The notes: a model not told the origin generated them from the sequence alone. Positions 26,500 through 36,037 are shown, numbered from the stretch's first letter. The stretch: DNA of 64,000 nucleotides from Fusibacter sp. A1 (GCF_004125825.1 NZ_QQWI01000002.1:248001-312000); one strand, 5' to 3'. Numbers and translations: made by a program.

Positions 26500-27105
26500 C
26501 TAGGCCTTCACATCGAAAACACTACCTGGATATAAAGTGGATTCTGGTTCGCTCCTCAAGGAGTAGACTACCTGATCGACTACTCTGAACAACATGACGA
26601 GTAGGCCCTTGTTTGAAAACAGTCTGAAAATGATCTCCTCCGGTGTTAAGGCACGAATAGCCGAACGCAGCATGATGGTATCATATTCAAGGTACAGCGA
26701 CTGCCTAATGTTGATTCCAAGAGCGCTAAAGGCTTGGTGGTTCAAGATCAGGAAGTTTTGAATCTCGTGATCGATCTGATTTTCCTCTTCAGCTTCGATT
26801 TCAACGATGATTCCTACAATGTGGTTATATGCGCTGATCACATCTTTTATATAGCGTTCGAGATCTTTAATTTTTTCATGAAGTAACTTGTTTGCCTGCT
26901 CTCTCTCATTGTCTAGTGTGTTGAAGAGGCTCGAATTCAGTCGGTGATACTGATTTTTAGGAAATAAATCGATGCGCGAGTAATGGCTGACTGTTGAATT
27001 TTCGAGTGCGGAAACTGGTTTTATCACTTCTCCGTTCAGTTTATACCTTCCATGAATATTAGATCGATAATTTGAAGTCTTTGTAACCGATTTTAGCATA
27101 CTCAT
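26500..27105 (-). CDS. Hypothetical protein, helical
   Basis: This 201-residue protein has a strong start: GGGAGGTGATGGT then ATG. Residues 1-60 are polar and low in helix. Residues 65-115 form a probable coiled coil (NEREQANKLLHEKIKDLERYI, IVEIEAEEENQID). The C-terminal part has ALTPEEIIFRLFSNKG. I do not recognise the family; there is no signal peptide or membrane segment. It is divergent from the 1624-residue gene, with a 100-base gap that must hold both promoters. Confidence 0.75.
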   Translation of the reverse strand: MSMLKSVTKTSNYRSNIHGRYKLNGEVIKPVSALENSTVSHYSRIDLFPKNQYHRLNSSLFNTLDNEREQANKLLHEKIKDLERYIKDVISAYNHIVGIIVEIEAEEENQIDHEIQNFLILNHQAFSALGINIRQSLYLEYDTIMLRSAIRALTPEEIIFRLFSNKGLLVMLFRVVDQVVYSLRSEPESTLYPGSVFDVKA

Positions 27106-27206
27106 ACCATCACCTCCCTATCCTTTATAAGGTTATCGGCAAAATGGATAAAATATTAAGTTTTAGGACTAAATTTGTAAATTGTCATATAGATTAAGGA
27201 GCATTC

Positions 27207-30200
27207 ATGTATAAAGAAAAGGCTAAAGTATTATATCATGACTTATTGGCAATCGCCGGTGAAATTGAATTTATCAGACGGCATCATATGAATAAGGAAC
27301 TGGTGGACTATCATCTGCACAAGACAGCCTTCAAAGATGCGATCTCATCACTGGTGAAAGATAGGGACTTTTCTGCGAAAAGACTCTTGTCAATCGTCGA
27401 GGAGCTCTTGGTCGGTCTTTCCAAAGGGAAAAAACCGGATGATTGGATGCTCTATATCTACAGTCATACCTTAAACAAGAACTTTGCCGAAGCGGTTCAA
27501 ATTGAGTTCGACCTGGACTTTGATGGAGCATGTGAACTTTTTATCGCCCTATTCAAATGTGTCAATGAACTTCAAAAAAAATTGGACGACGGCTCTTTTC
27601 AGAGTGCGTATCCTTTTGAGCTCTTAAGCGGGCATGAGATAGATGAACTGGAATCCCCAGAAGAGTACAGACGATTTGTCCATCTGTTCGAGAAGAACGC
27701 CATCTATGAAATGATGAAACTCAATTATGAAATCATGGGCTACACGACGCTCGATCATATTTGCGGTGTCCACTATCTAGCGCTACGAATCGCCAGACAG
27801 CTGAAATCAGCCGGGATATCCATTGACTTGGGGCGAGTTTCGGGCGCAGCGGCAGGGCATGACATAGGAAAATACGGATGTAAACCAGAGGAAGGAAGAA
27901 GGGTAGCCTATCTTCATTATTTCTATACCGGTGAATGGTTTGACAATAGGAAAATGCCCTATATCAGAAACGTCGCCGTAAACCATTCGACGTGGGATCT
28001 CGAGCTTGAGAATTTGAGCGTGGAATCCCTAGTGCTTATCTATAGTGATTTTTGCGTAAAGGCACCTGAAGAGGCGCATCCTTTCAGCATGAAATTCTAT
28101 TCTTTGAAGGAATCGTTCAAAGTCATCCTCAACAAACTTGACAATGTCGATGAGGCAAAGGAAAAGCGATATAAGAAGGTTTATGCGAAGCTAAGGGATT
28201 TTGAATACTATATGCTTGACCTGGGGGTACAGCTTAACATCGCTGGAAAGATGCCCACGGATCTTGGAGAGATAAAACCTAGAAAAATGTATGCCCTCAT
28301 GTATGGGGCGGACATCACCAAACGGTTTAAGGAACTCGCCATCGAGCACAATATCGGCATGATGAACCTATTTAGGGACGAAGCGTCCATGAATGCGATT
28401 TTAGAGCATGCGAGAAGTGAGGAGGACCTCTATAAGCTAAGAGGTTATCTTTCTATGCTCAGCGAGTACTACATGTACTTGACTCAAAAGCAAAAAAGTA
28501 CGGTACTGGGATTCCTCTTTGAAAGGTTGACACACCCTGAAGAAGATATAAGACAGGAATGTGCCGAGATGATGGGTGAGATCATCGCATCCTACGATGA
28601 GAAACACCGAAAAGAACTTCCTGAGGATGTAGATCTTTCCCTGTTCAAACAGGAAAGCATCCTCCTGCTTGGAGAGTATTTTACCAAGTTTCTAGAGGCG
28701 GATGTGGCCACAACACCAAAACATAGGGGTTGGATAGGCAACGCGCTCGGGTATTTTGTAGAATCACTTCTGGTAAATGCTGATAAGAGCAATGTGATCA
28801 ACTACACCAAAGTCGTGCTTGATTATTTTGAAAAATACAGAAAAGATGAGGAGCTCCATCCTTATCTATTAAAAGTGCTCAAGTATCTTCCAATTGACAG
28901 ATGCAAGGATTCGATGCAGCTTTACGTGATGACGCTCATTTACAAGATGGCGCTTCAAAACAGCATAAAAACCAGGCTTGAAGCGCTTGACGCCTTAAGA
29001 AGGATCATTCGGTTCATCAATCCTTCAATCATTGCCAAAATGAACTATAACGCACTTTTCGACCAGACAGACACAAGCTATCCTGCGGTGCTGGAATTTA
29101 TGAAGTCGGAGATCATGGCGACGCTGACAGGTTCGAATGTTGACAATGTGCCATGTGTTGACGATGACCCGGCCCATCTGTATCTTAGCAATCTTAAAAC
29201 CGCAACTCCATCTGTCGTGAAAAGGCTGCAGATCGACATGCTTGTAAAGCTTGTCAAGCAGGGGCGGATCGACGCATTCTATACAGCACTCCATTTTTCC
29301 AATCTATTGAAGGTCAGTGCCTATCAGGAGGTCAGACAGAGCGCCGGAAACGCGTTGGTCAGAATCTTCGATAAGATCAGCATCGAGCAGAAAAACGATA
29401 TAGTGGTGGAGCTTCTGCGTGCGCTTGAGATCGAAGGCTACCAGTTTACAAAGTTCATTCCTATCTATCTGGGGAAACTGCTCAACCGCCTTAGCGATGT
29501 CGAGCATGATGAGATCATCAATGATTTCATCGAAAAGATGAAGGTGGCCAATCCTCAGACCTGCACGCTGGTATTGGATACGGCCAGTGTAGGCCTTGTG
29601 GATCAGTTTAAGCGTTCACGCGAAACAGGAGGCATCGATGACAGGTCGATCAAAAAACTTTTTTCTGTTTTGTTCAACGGTCTTGTGCATTATGAACAGC
29701 AAGTCTCGCAAAGTGCCTTCAACGTGATCGGCTCCACCTTGTTCGGATCGACAATTCTTACGATTGAGGAGAAAAGCAGATTATATGGCATCGTCGCAAA
29801 AAAAATACTGACAATCATCACAAATGTGGAAGATGAGACCGACCTCATGTTTATGAGTAACGCATCGGCCCTAAACCATATGTATCGTTTTATTTCAGAC
29901 TACATGCATGAGTTCGGTGTGCTTGAAATCAACTCACCAAATAAAGTGGCATTCTTCCCAGGTGCTTTCGATCCCTTCTCGCTGGCGCATAAGGCAAGTG
30001 CATGTAAAATAAGGAATCTTGGATTTGAAGTCTATTTGGCTGTAGATGAGTTTAGCTGGTCCAAACGGACCCAACCCAACATGATTAGACGAAACATTAC
30101 CAAAATGTCGATTGCAGACGAACTTGACATCTACACATTCCCACGAAATTTTGTCGTGAATATCGGTAATCCGGTCGATCTTTTAGAGCTTAAGGAAGTG

Positions 30201-32081
30201 TTTGAGCCAAGGGATGTCCACCTCGTGATGGGGTCCGATGTGCTAACCCACGCTTCGGCCTATAAGAACGAAGAGGTCAGGGAAGTGCTGCTGACGCTCT
30301 CGCATATTATTTTTGAACGCGCCCAGGGCATGGGTAACGTAAAGGACGAAGTCAGGCTTGAAGAAGTAATCAAGAATATCAAAGGCGATGTGATCAGGAT
30401 GAGCCTTGATAGGGACATTGAAAACATCAGCTCGACGCAAATCAGAACCTTTGTCGATCAAAACAGGGATATTTCGGATTTGACAGAGTCACTCGTGCAA
30501 AAATATATCTATGACAAGGGTCTTTATAGGAGAGAACCGCAGTTTAAAGACACCATGACCATCAGATCCCTAAGCGTGAAGGTCATAGACGATGTTCAGG
30601 ATGATGTGCTCCTAGAGGTTTGTCAGACCTTTGGACTCGATTTTGACTATGCGAAGGATCTTCTTAATTCAAAGATCTATGCCAATGCGACGAGACTTCT
30701 CATTATCAGGGATCTGAAGCAATCAGAAAAGATTATCGCTTGCTCGCTGTTCCACTGGTTGCGTAGCAGTATGATCTACTTTGAATTTGAGTCAGGAACC
30801 TTAAGCGATTACATACGGGACCAATCGGTCGGACGAATTGTTGTTGTTGACGCGCTGCTTGTCGATCCCGATTCATCGATGAAAAATCCAGAACAGGTCA
30901 TTCTTACTGAGACCTTAGCCTATTGTATCGCAAAGGATTACAGTTATGCGATCTATAGGGATATCTTTAACTCAAATGATCCCAATATCATAAAATTACT
31001 TGCCCTACAGGGATTCGAATCGGTAGTGGACGAGGACGACAACGAAGTTCATGTTGTCAACATGAGTTCGCCTATCTCCTTAAGTCTAGATGGGAAATCC
31101 ATGATCAAAGCACCTTACAGGAATGCCAAAGGTGTTTCACGAGCGATCGTGAACGCCAGGGAAAGGTTGCAAAGAGCCCTGTGCGACTTCTACCCCGGGA
31201 ATCTTGTCTTATCCTTTGACCGTATGATGATCTACGAGCATCTGATCAAGAAGATATGTGATTCCAACGGAGTTTCGACAGTCCCGACAAATCCAAGGGA
31301 GCTCGGAGATTCGATCTGTGTGACCTATGGCGATATCTTCAAACGGTGGACGCTTCCCAATACGGTGACCAAGGCCTTTCACACGGAGCGTTACTATAAT
31401 CCGGAAGTCACTAATTACAAAGTGATGGCCTATCCGCATTATCTGGATCTGGATATTCAGTCAAGAACCATCAAATCCTACAATAGACCGGTGATACTTG
31501 TCGATGACCTGATGGACAAAGGATACAGGTTTAAGGCTATATGGAAATACCTTAAGGACCATGATGTGGAACTAAAGCAGCTGACGGTTGCGATTCTTTC
31601 AGGACGTGGAAAGGCTTGGCTTGAAATGAACGACATACCTGTCGAATCGGCATACTTTATCCCAAGACTTAAACTGTGGTTCAACGAGAGTATCCTCTAT
31701 CCTTATTTGGGTGGTGACACCTTGTGGCGCGGCAAACTGTCCGATTCCAACCTGTTACCATCCATCAACTTGATTCTGCCATTTGTCTATCCTAGGTATA
31801 TCAAAGATGTGAATCAAGAAAAAATCGCTAATTTCTCGATGGTATGCCTGCAAAATGCCTATGAGATCATGGAGGCGCTAGAGAAGGAATACCTAAGGTG
31901 CCATGAAAGAAATCTTACACTCTCGAACTTGTCAGAAGTGATGCTATCACCGAGATTTCCTGACAAAGGCAACCAGGTGGCATATCACATGAATGCAAAA
32001 CCGACTGAGTTCATCAAAAACGATATCGAACTAATGAACCGAATTGTAAAACAGTATCAGAATCAGGAGGTTAAGAAGTGA
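27207..32081 (+). CDS. Giant HD-like / helical-repeat / NadD-like / GNAT-like / phosphoribosyltransferase-like protein
   Basis: The 1624-residue soluble protein starts at ATG behind AAGGAG. Residues about 140-330 resemble an HD phosphohydrolase (TLDHICGVHYLALRIA, AAAGHDIGKYG near 217, NHSTWDLE). Residues about 390-890 are helical and HEAT-like. Residues about 910-1095 form a NadD-type nucleotidyltransferase: FFPGAFDPFSLAHKA (about 914) in place of the HxGH motif, HLVMGSDVLTH, and an intact ISSTQIR (about 1074). Residues about 1130-1330 look GNAT-like (GRIVVVDALLVDP). Residues about 1390-1560 resemble a phosphoribosyltransferase with PRPP loop VILVDDLMDKGY near 1428. The first His of HxGH is Ser, so catalysis is uncertain. 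It overlaps the next gene by 4 bases. Architecture not known to me; an NAD- or nucleotide-related role is inference. Confidence 0.85.
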   Translation: MYKEKAKVLYHDLLAIAGEIEFIRRHHMNKELVDYHLHKTAFKDAISSLVKDRDFSAKRLLSIVEELLVGLSKGKKPDDWMLYIYSHTLNKNFAEAVQIEFDLDFDGACELFIALFKCVNELQKKLDDGSFQSAYPFELLSGHEIDELESPEEYRRFVHLFEKNAIYEMMKLNYEIMGYTTLDHICGVHYLALRIARQLKSAGISIDLGRVSGAAAGHDIGKYGCKPEEGRRVAYLHYFYTGEWFDNRKMPYIRNVAVNHSTWDLELENLSVESLVLIYSDFCVKAPEEAHPFSMKFYSLKESFKVILNKLDNVDEAKEKRYKKVYAKLRDFEYYMLDLGVQLNIAGKMPTDLGEIKPRKMYALMYGADITKRFKELAIEHNIGMMNLFRDEASMNAILEHARSEEDLYKLRGYLSMLSEYYMYLTQKQKSTVLGFLFERLTHPEEDIRQECAEMMGEIIASYDEKHRKELPEDVDLSLFKQESILLLGEYFTKFLEADVATTPKHRGWIGNALGYFVESLLVNADKSNVINYTKVVLDYFEKYRKDEELHPYLLKVLKYLPIDRCKDSMQLYVMTLIYKMALQNSIKTRLEALDALRRIIRFINPSIIAKMNYNALFDQTDTSYPAVLEFMKSEIMATLTGSNVDNVPCVDDDPAHLYLSNLKTATPSVVKRLQIDMLVKLVKQGRIDAFYTALHFSNLLKVSAYQEVRQSAGNALVRIFDKISIEQKNDIVVELLRALEIEGYQFTKFIPIYLGKLLNRLSDVEHDEIINDFIEKMKVANPQTCTLVLDTASVGLVDQFKRSRETGGIDDRSIKKLFSVLFNGLVHYEQQVSQSAFNVIGSTLFGSTILTIEEKSRLYGIVAKKILTIITNVEDETDLMFMSNASALNHMYRFISDYMHEFGVLEINSPNKVAFFPGAFDPFSLAHKASACKIRNLGFEVYLAVDEFSWSKRTQPNMIRRNITKMSIADELDIYTFPRNFVVNIGNPVDLLELKEVFEPRDVHLVMGSDVLTHASAYKNEEVREVLLTLSHIIFERAQGMGNVKDEVRLEEVIKNIKGDVIRMSLDRDIENISSTQIRTFVDQNRDISDLTESLVQKYIYDKGLYRREPQFKDTMTIRSLSVKVIDDVQDDVLLEVCQTFGLDFDYAKDLLNSKIYANATRLLIIRDLKQSEKIIACSLFHWLRSSMIYFEFESGTLSDYIRDQSVGRIVVVDALLVDPDSSMKNPEQVILTETLAYCIAKDYSYAIYRDIFNSNDPNIIKLLALQGFESVVDEDDNEVHVVNMSSPISLSLDGKSMIKAPYRNAKGVSRAIVNARERLQRALCDFYPGNLVLSFDRMMIYEHLIKKICDSNGVSTVPTNPRELGDSICVTYGDIFKRWTLPNTVTKAFHTERYYNPEVTNYKVMAYPHYLDLDIQSRTIKSYNRPVILVDDLMDKGYRFKAIWKYLKDHDVELKQLTVAILSGRGKAWLEMNDIPVESAYFIPRLKLWFNESILYPYLGGDTLWRGKLSDSNLLPSINLILPFVYPRYIKDVNQEKIANFSMVCLQNAYEIMEALEKEYLRCHERNLTLSNLSEVMLSPRFPDKGNQVAYHMNAKPTEFIKNDIELMNRIVKQYQNQEVKK

Positions 32082-33133
32082 GAGAAAAAACTTATGATGG
32101 ATTGATCATGACTGAGAAAGCATATAGGGAAGCAGGTGTCGAACCGATTTTCGACCGTAGGGGTCAAAAAAAAGCATATTTTGACAGCTTAGCCTCCAAG
32201 GAGTGGTTTGACGGCTTTAAAGCTCCCTTCAGAGTCACCGTTTTGGGTTTGGGAGATGTGGGTGGAACGCTTGCTATCGCACTACGCACCATCAGCCCCG
32301 ACGTTATTTCTGAAATTGGCATTTACGACCTGGACGATAACAGGATCAAGAGATATGAATTTGAACTGAATCAGATATACGATTTGGGGAGGAAGATGGT
32401 TCCTGTAGTGAAGGTGGCGGACTCCGATCTTTTTAACACGGACATCTTCATATTCACTGCCTCTAAAGCGGTGCCGGAGGTGGGAAGCGCAGTATCAGAT
32501 GTTCGAATGGCTCAATTTGAAGCTAATGCTGGGATCGTTAGATCTGTGATGACAAAGGCTGTCAAAAGCGGATTTAAAGGACTGTTCTGTGTGGTCTCCG
32601 ACCCTGTAGACCTCTTGTGTCAAGTTGCAAAAGAGACAGCGGTTGCGGTTTCAGAAGGTGCGTTCTGTCCGATTCAAGTCAAGGGATTCGGCTTGGGTGT
32701 CATGTACGCTCGTGCGAGATACTATGCTGACAAAGAGCAACTGAACTACTTTGAAGAGAAAGGACGCGTGTTCGGACCTCATGGAAAAGATCTGATCGTG
32801 GTCAACGCGCTAGATCATGATTTTAACGAAGCAACTTCTCTTAGGCTTAGGGAAAAGACGATACGGGCTAATCTTGCAGTCCGTGATACGGGGTATAAAC
32901 CCTATATCGCTCCTGCGATCTCCTCTGCCGCATTTTCAATCATATCCCTTTTAGAAGGAAGATGGCATCATTCGACCATTCCTTTTGGAAGCCAGTACTT
33001 GGGAATTAAAAACAGATGGACCAAGCGTGGTGTCGAGATTGAAGAGCATGAAGACAATCCTATGCTGAGAACATGGATAGAAAATACGCTGTTACAGTTG
33101 GAGAATGATTATGACACGTTACCTGATTTGTAA
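32078..33133 (+). CDS. Lactate/malate dehydrogenase-like NAD-dependent dehydrogenase
   Basis: GTG 32078 overlaps the upstream stop (GTGA) with AGGAGG in front. The 351-residue product has a Rossmann start FRVTVLGLGDVGGTLAIAL at about 48-66 and an acidic strand end (EIGIYDLDDNR), typical of LDH/MDH. It also has FCVVSDPVDLLCQ (equivalent of NPVD) near 168-180 and a catalytic-His segment VFGPHGKDLIVV near 230. An extra N-terminal 45 residues precede the Rossmann fold. The substrate cannot be read; a 2-hydroxyacid or a more unusual hydroxyl substrate is possible. It lies inside the three-gene operon with the NadD-like giant and the flavoprotein. Confidence 0.82.
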   Translation: MREKTYDGLIMTEKAYREAGVEPIFDRRGQKKAYFDSLASKEWFDGFKAPFRVTVLGLGDVGGTLAIALRTISPDVISEIGIYDLDDNRIKRYEFELNQIYDLGRKMVPVVKVADSDLFNTDIFIFTASKAVPEVGSAVSDVRMAQFEANAGIVRSVMTKAVKSGFKGLFCVVSDPVDLLCQVAKETAVAVSEGAFCPIQVKGFGLGVMYARARYYADKEQLNYFEEKGRVFGPHGKDLIVVNALDHDFNEATSLRLREKTIRANLAVRDTGYKPYIAPAISSAAFSIISLLEGRWHHSTIPFGSQYLGIKNRWTKRGVEIEEHEDNPMLRTWIENTLLQLENDYDTLPDL

Positions 33134-34139
33134 TAGGACAAGTAGTGATAGCTTGACGCTGATGATAGAAGCCTTATGCAGCTATTCAGACTATCGCATC
33201 ATCCATTCCTTAAAGGAGATCGATTTCGAACAAGGCGATCTGATCGTATTCGCGGCAGACATGAATTGGATGGGGGATGACCCTTTTATCACCCGGTCCG
33301 TATTCGAGGCGTTTGAATCGATTGGATTGTCAGGTATGCAGGGTGCGATACTCATCGCCTCCGAAAACGAGTACTTTACCAAACGTTATGCTCAAAATTT
33401 AATTTTTCTCTTGAACCAAAAAGGGATGACATTCTGTGGACACTGCCTAGTGGAGTCTGTCAGGCAGTTTGAGAACTTCAAGACATGGCAGAAGAACTAT
33501 TCGCTTCCACTCGAAGAAGTCTGCAGACTTCGGATTAAGGAAATGCATGAGCATTTGAATAAGAAACAGACGACAGGCCGTAAAAAGATTCTGGTGCTTC
33601 ACGCGTCTCAGCAGGAAACAAGCAACACGCTGATGCTGTGGGAGATGGTTGACAGACATCTGAGTGCTTTTGAAAGAAAGGTCATGCATATTGAAAACGG
33701 AAATATCGTCGATTGCAAAGGGTGTGACTTTACCACCTGTATGCATTATTCAAAGGCAAATAGCTGTTTTTATGGAGGCCAAGTCACAAATGAGATACTT
33801 CCAGCCATAGAGTGGGCTGATATCATCGTATGGGTATGTCCAAACTACAATGATGCCGTGTCGGCGATGCATAGCGCACTGATCAATCGACTTACTGTCT
33901 TGTATCGGAGAATCAGCTTTTTCGAGAAACAAATCTACGGATTAATCGTTTCAGGTAATTCTGGAAGTGATTCTGTCGCATGCCAGCTTATCGGAGCGCT
34001 TACGATCAACAAGGGGTTTGAACTCCCTCCTTATTCAATGCTTACAGCGATAGCCAATGATCCGGGAAGCATCCTAGAAGTGGAAGGGATAGAGTCGAAG
34101 GCTAGGGACTTCGCCATGAATATTATCAGAAACGCATAA
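33111..34139 (+). CDS. Flavodoxin-fold NAD(P)H:FMN reductase-like protein with cysteine cluster
   Basis: ATG 33111 is preferred (GGAG 7 bases upstream) over ATG 33105; the gene overlaps the dehydrogenase by 23 bases. The 342-residue protein has a first alpha/beta half (about 1-150) that lacks flavin motifs but resembles a degenerate flavodoxin (LIVFAADMNWMG). The second half has KILVLHASQQETSNTLMLWE (FMN phosphate loop), then CKGCDFTTC and a further Cys eight residues on, and WADIIVWVCPNYNDAVSAMHSALINRL (flavin-binding). The C-x2-C-x4-C-x8-C arrangement could hold an iron-sulfur cluster as in iron-sulfur flavoproteins. It likely moves electrons for the upstream dehydrogenase. Confidence 0.8.
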   Translation: MTRYLICNRTSSDSLTLMIEALCSYSDYRIIHSLKEIDFEQGDLIVFAADMNWMGDDPFITRSVFEAFESIGLSGMQGAILIASENEYFTKRYAQNLIFLLNQKGMTFCGHCLVESVRQFENFKTWQKNYSLPLEEVCRLRIKEMHEHLNKKQTTGRKKILVLHASQQETSNTLMLWEMVDRHLSAFERKVMHIENGNIVDCKGCDFTTCMHYSKANSCFYGGQVTNEILPAIEWADIIVWVCPNYNDAVSAMHSALINRLTVLYRRISFFEKQIYGLIVSGNSGSDSVACQLIGALTINKGFELPPYSMLTAIANDPGSILEVEGIESKARDFAMNIIRNA

Positions 34140-34156
34140 GTAGTCGACCAAATAAG

Positions 34157-34200
34157 AAAAACCGTTTACAGGCTGAAGTTCAGCCGTAAACGGTTTTTTA
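34157..34200. terminator. Bidirectional terminator closing the 27-34 kb operon
   Basis: AAAAACCGTTTAC / GTAAACGGTTTTT with a 16-base inner segment (AGGCTGAAGTTCAGCC, itself able to pair). A-run and T-run on both sides serve the convergent genes. Confidence 0.9.
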
Positions 34201-34223
34201 GCGTTTGCATGATCCTTAAAGGA

Positions 34224-35993
34224 TTACTTGATCGTTTCAACAATAAGGCTGTCGACCCAGACATACTTGTTGTCCGACTTGATTTCAAGTACGACCTTAT
34301 CCGCTCCTGAATAATCGAAAGTGAAGGTGACCAGTTCAAAATCGGCCAAACTTGGTTCATGTGCAAAAGTATAGTCTGTGATGAGCATACCATCCTTATA
34401 CCCTAGGAGTTTCAACTCGACAGTCTTGTTGTCGCTGGTCTTTATCCACATACTGGCGACATCTCCTGAAGAAACGAAGATGTTGCTTAAGCTGAGTACA
34501 GGATAGAACTTGTCCGAAGGGTCAGTAATTCTCACGCTTGCCTTTCCTGTTTTCGAAGTGGATTCATCGGGATAGACATCACCTGCTTTGGTATCCTCTG
34601 GAATAGGCGTAACCTCTTCTGAAGTGCCATCACCGCCTTCAACCTCTCCAGCATCTGACTCTTTGAACCCGTCGTACATGAGTGTCTTACTGAAGCTTTC
34701 ACTCATATGGTCGTTCGAATCGATAATGACAAGGGTGATGGTGTACTCTCCGTTTTCAGTCGGTTGGAAGATGGCTTGCTCGGTTTCAAAAGTTTCGATG
34801 ATGACGCCGTCTTTGGTGACAGACCATAAGTAACGTTTGATCGTGGTGTCTTCAGCAGTCGAGGTTTTGTTGTTGAACATCCATCCGTTCGTGAATGGAA
34901 CGACCTCGAAGTCCACCGCGATACCTGGATCTTTCTCTGGTGTGTAAAAGATGAACCAGAAAATCAGGAAGATCAGTGGAATCAGAAGAAGCAACAACCA
35001 AGGTGTCTTACGCTTCTCTTTTTTTTCTTCGGTCAAGCTACGTTCAGCAAGCGCTTTTCGATGTTCTGTAAAATAGTCGGGTTCAGCTCGGATCTCATCA
35101 CGATCGAAATCTGCCGAATCATCGTCAAGAAAGTCATCCAGCTCTGTAGGTGGGATAGGAAGGACAGTGCTTGTGACATCCTCATCATCAGCGTCAGGCT
35201 CATCTTGTCCTGCGTACGCTTCCTGATCCTCTTCGTAGGATTCAAAAGGTTCTTCAAAGGAATCAAGATCCTCTTCGAAAGAGTCAAGTGGCTCCTCGAA
35301 GGATTCTAATTCCTCTTCATCGGAATCAAGGTCAACGCCGACAGGAACGAAGGCTGTGAGATGCTCGTCCTTTTCTTGTACCTGAGCGGCGTCATTGTAA
35401 AGGTTACGGTATTTTTTAAAAATGTCTTTTATAAGTGCTGTTTCTGTAAACTCGTCACTATCCACATAATCAAGTATCGCATGCGCTTTTGGTGAGTCCA
35501 ACTCGTCCAATAGAAGATAGAAGAGATTCCTTAACTTGTCATGATAGTTCGATGCGTTTTCGAGATCTTTAAGTAGGATGACCTCGTTTAGTAGGATGTG
35601 ATCGTTTTTATAGACCATCTGTTGCGGGTCGATAAGAATGGATTTATAATTACCTGGTAGAGAATCATAATCGGAACATTTAAGCAGCAGCTCGTACATC
35701 ATGTTAAAGCGGGTTTGGTTGTTAGGCTGATAATTGTCCAGATACGTTTTGAGAGGGGTACCCTCATTGTAAATGGTCGCAAGAACAAGCTCGGAACCCA
35801 ATTCGTAAAATGAGACATTTGTCAGGTTGCGTACCAGTTCCTCAAAAATAAAGTCAGGCATGAGCTGATTGCGTTTGATTTCATTGACAAGCGCGATTTC
35901 GCTTTCTTTTTCACGGTTGATCGCCATATATACGGACTGCTGATCGTCTTTGTGAAACAGTTCTAAAAGATTGTACTTATCTATTTGCTTCAT
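34224..35993 (-). CDS. Membrane-anchored pseudokinase-like protein with acidic repeats and PKD-like ectodomain
   Basis: This 589-residue protein has a cytoplasmic N-terminal region (1-200) resembling a degenerate Ser/Thr kinase lobe (SVYMAINREKESEIALV, NEGTPLKTYL, ILIDPQQMVYKNDHILLNEV), but without HRD or DFG residues. Residues about 218-271 are four to five copies of an acidic unit like DSFEEP/ESFEED. A single membrane segment (WLLLLLIPLIFLIFWFIFY, about 332-350) is followed by a PKD-like domain (about 355-450: VDFEVVPFTNGWMFNN, YTITLVIID) and a C-terminal jelly-roll-like domain (about 475-589). It probably links outside binding to an inside scaffold. Start ATG has GGAGGCATT upstream. It is divergent from the SbcD-like gene. 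Confidence 0.82.
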   Translation of the reverse strand: MKQIDKYNLLELFHKDDQQSVYMAINREKESEIALVNEIKRNQLMPDFIFEELVRNLTNVSFYELGSELVLATIYNEGTPLKTYLDNYQPNNQTRFNMMYELLLKCSDYDSLPGNYKSILIDPQQMVYKNDHILLNEVILLKDLENASNYHDKLRNLFYLLLDELDSPKAHAILDYVDSDEFTETALIKDIFKKYRNLYNDAAQVQEKDEHLTAFVPVGVDLDSDEEELESFEEPLDSFEEDLDSFEEPFESYEEDQEAYAGQDEPDADDEDVTSTVLPIPPTELDDFLDDDSADFDRDEIRAEPDYFTEHRKALAERSLTEEKKEKRKTPWLLLLLIPLIFLIFWFIFYTPEKDPGIAVDFEVVPFTNGWMFNNKTSTAEDTTIKRYLWSVTKDGVIIETFETEQAIFQPTENGEYTITLVIIDSNDHMSESFSKTLMYDGFKESDAGEVEGGDGTSEEVTPIPEDTKAGDVYPDESTSKTGKASVRITDPSDKFYPVLSLSNIFVSSGDVASMWIKTSDNKTVELKLLGYKDGMLITDYTFAHEPSLADFELVTFTFDYSGADKVVLEIKSDNKYVWVDSLIVETIK

Positions 35994-36008
35994 AATGCCT
36001 CCATGTGT

Positions 36009-36037
36009 TCGACAGGTACGGGTTTAAAGTGTATAAT
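36009..36037 (+). promoter_or_regulatory. Promoter for the SbcCD/YhaO-YhaN-like pair
   Basis: TCGACA (36009-36014), 17-base spacer, TATAAT (36032-36037). Confidence 0.75.
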
